A stretch of DNA of 64,000 nt, taken from positions 42,163 through 106,162 of the forward strand of contig NW_019775498.1 in NCBI RefSeq assembly GCF_001039355.2. Direction: 5' to 3'. A program made the position numbers and the translations under genes. Of this stretch, positions 22,469 through 33,350 are shown piece by piece. Source of the stretch: Lingula anatina (Eukaryota; Brachiopoda; Lingulata; Lingulida; Lingulidae). Position 1 is the stretch's first letter. Each line of letters begins with the position of its first letter. Below the pieces are notes generated by a model, which saw only the letters and a list, made by a program, of their open reading frames with translations, did no database searches and had not been told where the DNA came from.

Positions 22469-24129
22469 ATTGTGTCAGAGTCAACAAACGAAGCAATGCG
22501 TCACCTTTCACTGTCATAATTATTCATTCATTTTTACTTAAAAAAGAAACTAAAAAATAGTACACCATGCTCAGAGCAGTTTTGAATCACATAATCTGAA
22601 CTAACAAAAAAGAATGAAGGCTTCCCAATAACAAAAAAATATTTTTCACTACGATTGTGCGTTTTGTGACACAACCATCCGAAATTAAAATGAAATATAC
22701 AGATAACGTTAAACAATAATAAAGGGAACTAGTAACCAAAGAATTGCGAAATTAATCAGTGTAGACATGCTGTTTAGCCTGGTTCCATCTGATGCACGGA
22801 TTTTTTTAACACTGGCGGATTCATCCGGGCACTTGGCACTCGTCGTCTGCTCTTCCTCGTTCTCGAAATTCCATGTTCCACATCGCGGGAAATTGCGTGG
22901 AATTGGTGGAAAGTCTTTCTTTGGGTCACCGACTTTGATAACAAGAGCCATGCCGCTTTCTGAGTGAATTAGTATGTGACAATGAAACAACCAAAAACCT
23001 GAAAGATATCAAAAAGAATTGAAAATATCTATCGTAAGTTAATTTTTGGTAATTAAAAATGTCGGAGCATATGGATGGAAATGGAGATGGAAAGTGGAAA
23101 ATACATGTGTGTATTGAAATGATGGTCTATAATATTGAGAACTGACGTATCTTAAATGAAATATAAATATGAGGAATCACAAAATTCTTATGGTAAGGCC
23201 TTTTTTTCATCTGAGTACCTGGATTCGTGGCATGAAAACGGACAATTGTAAATCCCCCATTTGGAACTGCCACAGTGTCTTTAAGCGCCGCTCCCTTAAG
23301 CTTTCGCTTTATCAAACCTTTCCTGTCCATTTGTTTGACATCGTCTGTTGTGAAAGGTCCATCAATCTGGAAGAATAAACTTATATGATGTGACAGGTGA
23401 AAATTTTTGAAAATTAAATGCTCTCATCCTCCAAAACAAAATGGAAACAGAGTTCTCAGTGAAGTAGATAGTCGTCTGCTTTCCATTTCGAACCAAACCA
23501 ACAGCTTACATGTACGTATCGAGATATTAGCGTAATGTTCCCAGTGAGCGTGAACTTCATGCTTTTGTTTTCAGTTTACCTAGAGATTTATTGATAATTT
23601 TATGGGGAGGGAGAGATAAAGTCTAAATAAATACCCCTCATTTCTTTTCCTCGATTAAGGAGATGAGTCTCGATCAAGAACGCAGTTTGATTTTTCATTG
23701 ACCTGCTCTATTTCACAACAGTACTTCATTTTCCGATTATATTCTCTGTTAACTTGTTTTGTCACCCAAAACTGGGGCCTTGCTTGGTCTCTGCGTTTAG
23801 TCAATAGTTCATTTTTATGACAGTCAAGGGGTCGATTAATTCATCATAATTGTCAAATCTGACAGTTCACCATATGCGCATTTAACAAGCGCTGCAATAT
23901 ACTCATAAGTACAGTAAGTGCCATTAACCCAGACAGCCATAGAACCTGGTTATTTGTTCTATCAGCTACACTTCTCGTGCTTGCTTTTTAATATAAAACA
24001 CCTGTAAATGCTTAACCTTCTGAATGTGTAACTATTTGCAGCCATGAAGGAACAAATGAGTCGGTGTCGTATCCGTGTCAGACGCAGCCAGACATCCAGT
24101 ACAGAAGACACAACAACGTCATGCATTAG

Positions 24130-24383
24130 AGCCCACTTCTATACCTAGATCGATCCAGCAGGATCGACCCATCTCCGAGGGGATTCTTGTTAAATTGCAT
24201 TCAGCTTAAGCATCTGAGATGTCAGGCACGCTTCTGAAGCTGCTAAACGATAGTTTATTTCCCCCTAACTGCTTCAGTAGCCGTGCCAGACATGAGAGCC
24301 GCTTACGTTGAGTGCAATTTAGCGAGAAATCCCTCGGCGATGGGTCGATCCTGCTAGATCGATCTGGGTATAGGAATGCGGAC
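24130..24383. mobile_element. CATTCCCA-family MITE, subfamily B, 254 bp
   Basis: Flanked by TTAG at 24126-24129 and 24384-24387, a 4-bp target duplication. Long inverted ends contain TAGATCGATC and GGATCGACCCATC. The core has CTGAAGCTGCTAAACGATAG and CCCCCTAACTGCTTCAGTAG. It lies in the MCO intron between exons 7 and 8. Confidence 0.85.
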
Positions 24384-24961
24384 TTAGGCTCAGGGCAAAA
24401 TCGTAAAGTACATGTACCCCTGACCAGGACCGCATCGATTTTCACTTTATATTCACTGATATTTCTATGGCTTATTTTTAGAATCTTTGCACAGAATTGA
24501 CGTCAACACTCAGCTGGCCTTCGGTATAGAGTATAGATAGTGAACCATTAGACAAGCATATAAATAAATGACATTGGGGAATAAGAAGTATCGTATCGTA
24601 AACGAAATCAAAATCCGTCGCAACGGAGTATTTTGTACAAGTAGCACTTATCTTTACGCGTTGCATTTTAATAGCATGTTCATTCACAAAACGTTGAAAG
24701 GGACACAATTGGCGTTCTAGACCTAATATAGCAAAAATTAATCTTTATTTAAATTTCCCCCTTGATCATTGTAAATCGTTTACAGAATTAAGATCCATAG
24801 ACCTGGTTTTGACGCGACAAAATAATAATAAAAAATCCTCGAAAAATGGTTTAAAGATCGTTATTTTCTCAATAGTTTAGGATAGGCACACCTTGATGAA
24901 AAAGAGAAAATTATTTAAATCATGAGGAAAATTGATCCAGTTTGCTGAATCAAGGTTTAAC

Positions 24962-25208
24962 GCGCATTATATGCCCATAAGACAAAAAAGGCGATTCAAC
25001 CCTGCGGGGACTTTCGCTGAGTGCAATCATCTTAACTGAATGGCACTCCATTAGTTTCAAACGTTCACGTTCAATTACCATCATTTCCGTGTCCTCCTTC
25101 ACGGCAAGAGGAGACGTTTTAATCTGTAAAACTGACTGCATTCAGCGAGAGTCCCCAAAGAGACGGATCGATCTACGTAGACCGATGGTGTGCTTTGGGA
25201 ATGGGGCC
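24962..25208. mobile_element. CATTCCCA-family MITE, subfamily C, abutting an MCO splice donor
   Basis: The right end TTTGGGAATGGGGCC stops at 25208 and is followed by TTAC. On the minus strand the exon 7 donor therefore reads AAA|GTAA and runs straight into the element. Inside are CGATCTACGTAGACCGAT, GCATTCAGCGAGAGTCC and TTTTAATC, shared with 40941-41181. The left end is degenerate, so its limit is approximate. Confidence 0.65.
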
Positions 25209-25969
25209 TTACTTTGTGCATAGCCATCACCCTGAATGGCTGTCCATGTAGATGCATCGGGTGGTGAGAGTCCTTGGTGCCCATGAGGTCAACCATCACG
25301 AGCTCCACCACCTGGCCGTACTCGACCTCCAGCAGGTACGTACACTCACACGCGCCGTGCATACAGTTCGTGTGTGTTGTGTGGTTGCAGAACTGCCCCT
25401 GGAATGAAAACCGTTATAATACTGACTGGTGGGGGAAAATAAACAATGGAGTTACAATGTTTATTGTCTTATTCCACCTACACCATCCACCTGATAATTG
25501 AATCGTGAGATTTGGTTCTGTTGGCAGATAGCGTCTTTTTTCAACTTTGTGGGAATATGGATTTGGAAAAGTCCTCCAGAGGGACCACCGTAAAGTGACA
25601 TGATAGAGCAAAATATTAAGACCAATTATATGATTCGTAGGGCCTACATTGTATCTACCGACTATGATGTGGGCCGTACGTGTAACGAAAATTGGGTGGT
25701 TAAACCTATGACATGAAATCAATAGAAATTAATACATTTACAAAAGATTCAGTAGCTTGAAGAACGTAAGAGAAGGAGTAACTTTTTGTTCACTGGTACT
25801 CACCTCTGGTATTTCATTAAACTGGGATAGCAGAGGTTTTGGCGGGAAAGTCATCGTAATTTGGTTGATTTGCGGACTATGAATGTGATGAGCACTGGAG
25901 TCCATTTCGTGGTGACCCATGCCAGAATTACTCATGTTAGAGTGAACCATGTTAGAATGGTCCATGCCA

Positions 25970-25970
25970 N
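25970..25970. other. Single ambiguous base at a duplication junction (assembly join)
   Basis: The base left of this n matches the inside of MCO exon 6 in copy 2 and the base right of it matches the start of copy 1. SSPACE-type scaffolders write a single lowercase n where contigs overlap but were not merged (established knowledge). The same pattern recurs at 52605. Confidence 0.85.
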
Positions 25971-28168
25971 GATTTTCCTATCAAATGCAGATTGTTGAGT
26001 AATTTAGTTCAGTGTATGTATGATAGATAGGCAGATGAACAGAATTGTTTTACAGACCATGGGAGAGAGGCCACTTGGTGAAAGGCAACCCAGCTCCTTC
26101 AGAATTTTTTTTCTGTTGCGGTGCAATACAAAACAGGGTAAATCATTAATTGGTTAGCCTACTATTAAAAAAGTCTCCAAATCCATTTTAGTCCCATTTT
26201 TGATTTTTTCAAAATTTTATTATCAAAGTAAGATTAGCATCCCCACTGTCCAAATTTGAGACACAACTGTAACATTGTAGCTCAAATGCCTAATAAGGTT
26301 TACATGTTGTGTTCATGAAAGGTAAAGCTGAATTTTATTTACCAATTTGAACTGCAGTTCAGCAAAGATTCATAGATTCTGAAATATATTTAAAAGAAAT
26401 ACTGTGCCACTTGTGCAAGGTCTCAAATGAAATATTAATTTCTAAGTTGTTTTAAGTTGCCTTAAAATTCAAAGTAAGCATTTAATGACTGTAGAAAATA
26501 CTCAATAACAGGGCAGATAGATTGTTTTTGATATGCAGATATCTTTCTGATTTATTTTAGAAAACTTGACAGAAATAACATTAAAAAATTTAGCAAAATT
26601 TAGGAATTGAAATCTATATATTTTGTACTAACTTACAAGTTTGTTTACCGGAGCCATAACAGCAAAGTCATATCAGTCCCCAAGAACAAAAAGTGCCAAT
26701 TTGTGTTTTCTTATATGTCTAAATATATATATTCACATTGTTGCAATATATTTTTGTGTTGTAATCTAAAAGAATGAAGGTGAAGAGCTTTATGTACAAT
26801 ATTATGTTTTCTTGAACAACAAACACTGATGTTGATTGTTTTCTCTAATTAGATGTAGAGGGGGAAAGAGTGATCTCTTTGACGTTATGTGAAGAAAGTC
26901 TTTTATATACGCCCACCAAATATATGACATAGGGCCCAGTGACTTCTGGGTTATAATATTGTCACTGTGGCATTCTGGTGACCTTGAAGTTGAAGTTGAT
27001 TGGCAGTTTGTTGTAGGTTATGGTAATGACTCTTTCTTTTCAGTGGAAAAGTTATCAAATTGAATCTTTCAGATACATATCATACATAGTTTTGGAAGTT
27101 GATTTCAATTTTGTTGCCACTAAATAGGAATGTTCTGATTTTAAAAAATTAGACCTCAAAAGAAAACAGTAACTGTAAAATTCACAATTTCCGTCATTAA
27201 AAGGATTGAGTCATTACTATACTATTTCTTATATTTGAAGTAAAGGAAATAATTTAACATAAAGAATTTCATTTGCCAATAGTTGTAGAAAGTTGAAGTG
27301 AGATTTACCAGTCAGTAAGCATTATTACAGATTCAATTCACTTGAATGCCTGATTAGTTACTCAAAATATCATGTAGCGTAAAATATAATGTATAAATTC
27401 CAAAGTGTGTTGTTGGGATTTGGCATTAATTATATAACATACAGCTAGCCTGTGGCTAGAGTTGGTGTTGTTGGGGGTGGGAGCTTTAATAGAACCGACC
27501 TCTTTGTGAGAACTTGTTTCAGGCTACAATCAGTTTCAGGTTCAATTAGCAATTTTGGAAATTAGTTAATGTTTTCTTCATCACAAAGGTTAAGGAACTT
27601 TGCAATAAAGTAAGCCCACTGATGCTATATCTACTGTTGAAACTAGAAACAACAAGAACAAATAAAGATTATTATTATTATTTATTATGTTTATATATTT
27701 GTCATAATCCTGCACTGCAGAAATGCTTGCAATATTTTGGGTAATTAACGACCCATAACAATTTACCTTACCATTGTTAATAGTTAAAAGACTGGGATTA
27801 CCGGGGGATACCAGCTCTGGGCACGCATTTAACCTGCATGTAATGTACCTCCAACTTTTCAAGTTTGGGGCACTTTTCAAGGTTCAGTTTCAAGGTTCAG
27901 TTATGTTTTGAAATTTAGAAATTGTGTCAACGTCAACAATTGAGGCAAGGTGTCACCTTTCACTGTCATAATTATTCATTCATTTTTACTTAAAAAAGAA
28001 ACTAAAAAAAAGGACACCATGCTCAGGCTGAGAGCAGTTTTGGATCACATAATCTGAACTAACAAAAAAGAATGAAGGCTTAATCCCAATAACAAAAATA
28101 TTTTTCAACTGCTATTGTGCGTTTTGTGGCACAACCGGGCGAAATTTAAATGAAATACACAGAAAACA

Positions 28169-31100
28169 TTAAACAATAATTAAAGGAACTAGTAACCAAA
28201 GAATTGCGAAATTAACCAGTGTAGACATGCTATTTAGCCTTGTTCCTTCTGATGCACGGATTTTTTGAACACCGGCGGAATCATCCGGGCACTTGGCACT
28301 CGTCGTCTGCTCTTCCTCGTTCTCGAAATTCCACGTGCCACAACGCGGGAAATTGCGTGGAATTGGCGGAAAGTCTTTCTTTGGGTCACCGACTTTGATA
28401 ACAAGAGACATGCCGCTTTCTGAGTGAATTAGTATGTGACAATGGAACAACCAAAAACCTGAAAGATATCAAAATTGAATTGAAAATATCTATCGTAAGT
28501 TAATTTTTGGTAATTAAAAATGTCAGGGCATATTTCACGGAGATGGAAAGTGGAAAATACGTGTGTATTGAAATGGTGGTCTATAATATTGAGAACTGAC
28601 GTATCTAAAGTGAAATATAAGTATGAGGAATAACAAAATTATTTTGATAGGGCCTATTTTTTTCATCCGAGTACCTGGATTCGTGGCGTGAAAACGGACA
28701 ATTGTGAATCCCCCATTTGGAACTGCCACAGTGTCTTTAAGCGCCGCTCCCTGGAGCTTTCGCTTTATCAAACCTTTCCTGTCCATTCGTTTGACATCGT
28801 CTGTTGTGAAAGGTCTATTGATCTGGAAGAATAAACTTATATGAAGTGACAGGTGGAAATTTTAAAATTAAAAGGCTCTCATCCTCCCAAACAAGTGAAG
28901 TAGATCTAAACCGCCTGCTTTCCATTTCGAACCCAAGCAACAGCTTACATGTAGGCCTACATATCGAGATATTAGCGCATTGTTCCCAGTGAGCGTGGAC
29001 TTCATGCTTTTGTTTTCAATTTACCTAAAGATTTATTGATAATTTTATGGGGAGGGAGAGATATAGTCTAAATAAATACCCCTAATTTCTTTTCCTCGAT
29101 TAAGGAGATGAGTCTCGATCAACAACGCAGTTTGACTTTTCATTGACCTGCTCTATTTCACAACAGTACTTCATTTTCCGATTATATTCTCCCTTAACTT
29201 ATTTTGTCACCCAAAATTGGGGCCTTGCTTGGTCTCTGCGTTTAGTCAATAGTTATAATAGTCAGGGGTCGATTAATTCATCATAATTGTCAAATCTGAC
29301 ACAGTTCACCATTTGTTCATTTAACAAACGCTGCAACATACGCATAAGTACAGTAAGTGTCATTAACCCAGACAGCCATAGAACCTGGTTATTTGATCTA
29401 TCAGCTACACTGCTCGTGCTTGCTTTTTAATGTTAAACACCTTTAAATGCTTAACCCTCTTCTGAAATGTAACTATTTGCAGCCATGAAGAAAAAAAATG
29501 AGTCGGTGTCGTATCCGTGTCAGACGCAGCCAGACATCCAGTGCAGAAGACACAACAACGTCATGCATTAGAGCCCACTTCTATACCTAGATCGATCCAG
29601 CAGGATCGACCCATCTCCGAGGAGATTCTTGTTAAATTGCATTCAGCTAAGCACCTGAGATGTCAGGCACGCTTCTGAAGCTGCTAAACGATAGTTAATC
29701 TTCCCCCTAACTGCTTCAGTAGCCGTGCCAGACATGAGAGCCACTTACGCTGAGTGCAATTTAGCGAGAAATCCCTCGGCGATGGGTCGATCCTGCTAGA
29801 TCGATCTGGGTATAGGAATGCGGACTAAGGCTTAGGGCAAAATCGTAAAGTACATGTACCCCTAACCAGGACCGCATCGATTTTCACTTTATATTCACTG
29901 ATATTTCTATGGCTTATTTTAAGAATCTTTGCACAGAATTGACGTCAACACTCAGCTGGCCTTCGGTATAGAGTATAGATAGTGAACCATCAGACAAGCG
30001 TATAAATAAATGACATTGGGGAATAAGAAGTATCGTATCGTAAACGAAATCAAAATCCGTTTCAACTGAGTATTTTGTACAAGTAGCACTTATCTTTACG
30101 CCTTGCATTTTAATAGCATGTTCATTCACAAAACGTTGAGAGGGACACAATTAGCGTTAGACCTTAAATAGCAAAAATTAATCTTTATTTAAATTTCCCC
30201 CTTGATCATTGTAAATCGTTTACAGAATTAAGATCCATAGACTTGGTTTTGACCCGACAAAATAATAATAAAAAATCCTCGAAAAATGGTTTAAAGATCG
30301 TTATTTTCTCAATAGTTTAGGATAGGCACACCTTGATGAAAAAGAGAAAATTATTTAAATCATGAGGAAAATTAATCCAGCTTGCTGAATCAAGGTATAA
30401 CGGGCATTATATGCCCATAAGACAAAAAAGGCGATCCAACTCTGCGGGGACTTTCGCTGAGTGCAATCAGCTTAACTGAATGGCACTCCTCTAGTTTCAA
30501 ACGTTCAAGTTCAATTACCATCATTTCTGTGTCCTCCTTTACGGCAAGAGGAGACGTTTTAATCTGTAAAACTGACTGCATTCAGCGAGAGTCCCCAAAG
30601 AGACGGATCGATCTACGTAGACCGATGGTGTGCTTTGGGAATGGGGCCTTACTTTGTGCATAGCCATCACCCTGAATGGCTGTCCATGTAGATGCATCGG
30701 GTGGTGAGAGTCCTTGGTGCCCATGAGGTCAACCATCACGAGCTCCACCACCTGGCCGTACTCGACCTCCAGCAGGTACGTACACTCACACGCGCCGTGC
30801 ATACAGTTCGTGTGTGTTGTGTGGTTGCAGAACTGCCCCTGAAATGAAAACGGTTGTAATATTGACGGATGGAAGAAAATAAGCAATGGGGTTACAATAT
30901 TTATTGTCTTATTCCACCTACACCATCCACCTGATAATTGAATCGTGAGATTTGGTTCTGTTGGCAGATAGCGTCTTTTTTCAACTTTGTGGGAATATGG
31001 ATTTGAAAAGTCCTCCAGAGGGACCGCCGTAAAGTGACATGATAGAGCAAAATATTAAGACCAAATATATGATTCATAGGGCCTACATTGTATCTACCGA

Positions 31101-33316
31101 CTATGATGTGGGCCGTACGTGTAACGAAAATTGGGCGGTTAAACCTATGACATGAAATCAATAGAAATTAATACATGTACAAAAGATTCAGTAGCTTGAA
31201 GAACGTAAGAGAAGGAGTACCTTTTTGTTCACTGGGACTCACCTCTGGTATTTCATTAAACTGGGATAGCAGAGGTTTTGGCGGGAAAGTCATCGTAATT
31301 TGGTTGATTTGTGGACTATGAATGTGATGAGCACTGGAGTCCATTCCGTGGTGACCCATGCTGGAATTACCCATTTTAGAGTGAACCATGTTAGAATGGT
31401 CCATGCTAGAATCGTCCATGGCTGAATTACCCATGTTAGAGTGACCTATGTTAGAGTGGTCCATGCCAGAATTGCCCACGCCAGAATTTCCCATGGTAGA
31501 ATGGTCCATGCTAGAATGGTCCATGCCAGAATTACCCATGGCAGAATGGTCCATGCTAGAATTACCCATGGTAGAATGGTCCATGCTAGAATGGTCCATG
31601 CCAGAATTACCCATGGCAGAATGGTTCATGCTTGAATGATCCGTGCTTGCATTAGCCATCCTACCTTTCTCCGTGGAAGAGTGCGCCATTGTACCGCCAC
31701 CTGCGGTCATCACGTGTCCACTGTGTCGGGAATCCGTCGGTTGTTGGTCACTATGACCACCATTTACAGCCGCCATACCATGATGACCGCTCGGTGTCCT
31801 CGTTCTCATGTTATGGTCATTTTCGTTGCCGGACATGTCCTGATCACTGCCCATATGTTGGGCACTGGAGGTTTTGTTTTTATCTTGTGGAATCATAGGA
31901 GGAGACACACTGGTGTTATTTGGTTGGCTTTCTCCATTATTATTTTGCGAGTTATAAGCAGTATGGCCCTCGGCATTCCTCTTTTTTCTCTCTCCTACCA
32001 CGCGTGGGTTGGTCATGGTAGTCCCTTGTGCCATTGACTGATTCCCTCCATGAGTAACCGTATCATTGGTTTGCGATGCTTTCATATCACCCATGGCACT
32101 CGACTGATGTCCACTTTCCATTGACTGACCATTGGTAATTTGGTGTTTACTGTGGTCCATTTGTTGACCATCATTATTCATGTTATGGTTTGACTGATCC
32201 ATCTGGTTACCCTCATCCTTATCCGAGTCATGACCGCCATGTTTCATGCTATGCATACTGTTATAGTCCATCACGAGGTAAAATGTGACGTCAGCATCTT
32301 TTTGTGACGTGGCGTCGTCGGGCACGACGCTGTGTAGTTGTGCTACCGAAGATAGCCTCTCTTTGTCATCTTCTACGTTACCATCGGGTGGATTAAGTTG
32401 CTAATTTGTTGTCAAAAAAGAAATCATTTACGATTTATAGAATAACGGTAATGGCAACCATATTATATTTAATTTTGTGTATGCTTACATTTATAAATTC
32501 AATATATATTCTTCTTTATTGATTCCATCTCTGTTTAATTTTGTGACAATACTTATTATATCTAGGTCAACTGCATATCCTAAAGCAGTTAGCTTTGTTC
32601 CGTATTGACCATCGAAAAGAAATTATTTGAAGGCTATAATTTACCTTTCCCCCTCGCAGCATACTATCATAATCTGTTGGTCCCCTCGGCAGCTCTTCAG
32701 GTGCGCCGTGGTACCTCAACACCGCTAACTGACGCGCCTTCTTCCCTGCGCAGTTCGTCAACCCTGCCGTGCGTATCCAAAAGTTCCCTGCGCTGGCATC
32801 TTTCCCGGCGTGAAGGACAAAATCATAACGTTCCCCAGAGATGATGACCAGTGATTCCACAACGTGGGGGACCACCGGGTAGCCGTCAGTGGCTATAATG
32901 GTCAAGTTATGGCCATCGATGGAAAATTGTATCGGACAGTCTACTATCCCGTTACTGGTCATACGGAAGCGATGTCTTTTGCCGGGTGTGACGTGGAAGT
33001 AAGCGTATGGCGTGAACACGTGTTCGTTTGTGACGTGGTTGTGATAGCCTTTGAATGCTCCCTTACCTGTAAAATAAAAAGATTAATCGTAACTTTCTTA
33101 AATGTTATTTCTGTGAAAAGCTGATAATCTTTAAATTTCTTGTGAATGGATTTGAATATCGCCAATAATATGAAGTCAAAATAAATATTTTAAATAATAA
33201 ATAAATATTTGACATTTGATCATACATCATAAAACCAAGATTAAAGCACTTGTTAAAAAAGGGTGCAAAAACACAATCATATTGTTATTATGTGAATTTA
33301 CGTTATACAGATACGT

Positions 33317-33350
<34 letters not shown>

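Larger units (their letters stand above)
20106..25969. repeat. Large duplicated segment, copy 1 (MCO 3' part plus flank)
   Basis: From GATTTTCCTATCAAATGC onward this segment matches 25971-31408 base by base with scattered substitutions and indels. The two copies lie head to tail and meet at the single n at 25970. The first part (20106-22700) has no coding features; the second holds four exons of a multicopper oxidase on the minus strand. Copy 1 is about 430 bases longer, mainly because of a MITE at 22255-22468 and extra sequence near 21700-21850. The pattern fits two allelic contigs placed in tandem better than a genomic duplication. Confidence 0.9.
22709..25969 (-). pseudogene. Multicopper oxidase gene, 3' part only (copy 1)
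   Basis: Four exons are present: a partial exon 6 (25969-25804), exon 7 (25398-25213), exon 8 (23366-23219) and the last exon (22998-22709). They equal exons 6 to 9 of the gene at 28169-36636 in length, phase and splice sites. They carry the MHLHG motif, the [12 protein letters not shown] copper-site motif and the hydrophobic C-terminal tail. Exons 1 to 5 and most of the Met/His-rich exon 6 are missing because the sequence stops at the single n. Differences from copy 2 are few (for example Ala for Ser after the copper motif). I regard it as the second allele of the same gene cut off by assembly. If the duplication is genuine it is a 5'-truncated gene. Confidence 0.85.
25971..31408. repeat. 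Large duplicated segment, copy 2
   Basis: Counterpart of 20106-25969. It continues without interruption into the remaining exons of the multicopper oxidase. It lacks the 22255 MITE but keeps the MITEs equivalent to 24130 and 24962 at 29572-29825 and about 30402-30648. The non-coding part (25971-28168) shows no gene. Confidence 0.9.

Noticed and set aside
31441-31639. Plus-strand ORFs of regular repeats opposite the MCO exon
   Set aside because: They are antisense readings of the 15-bp repeat that encodes the MDHSx/MGNSx pentads.
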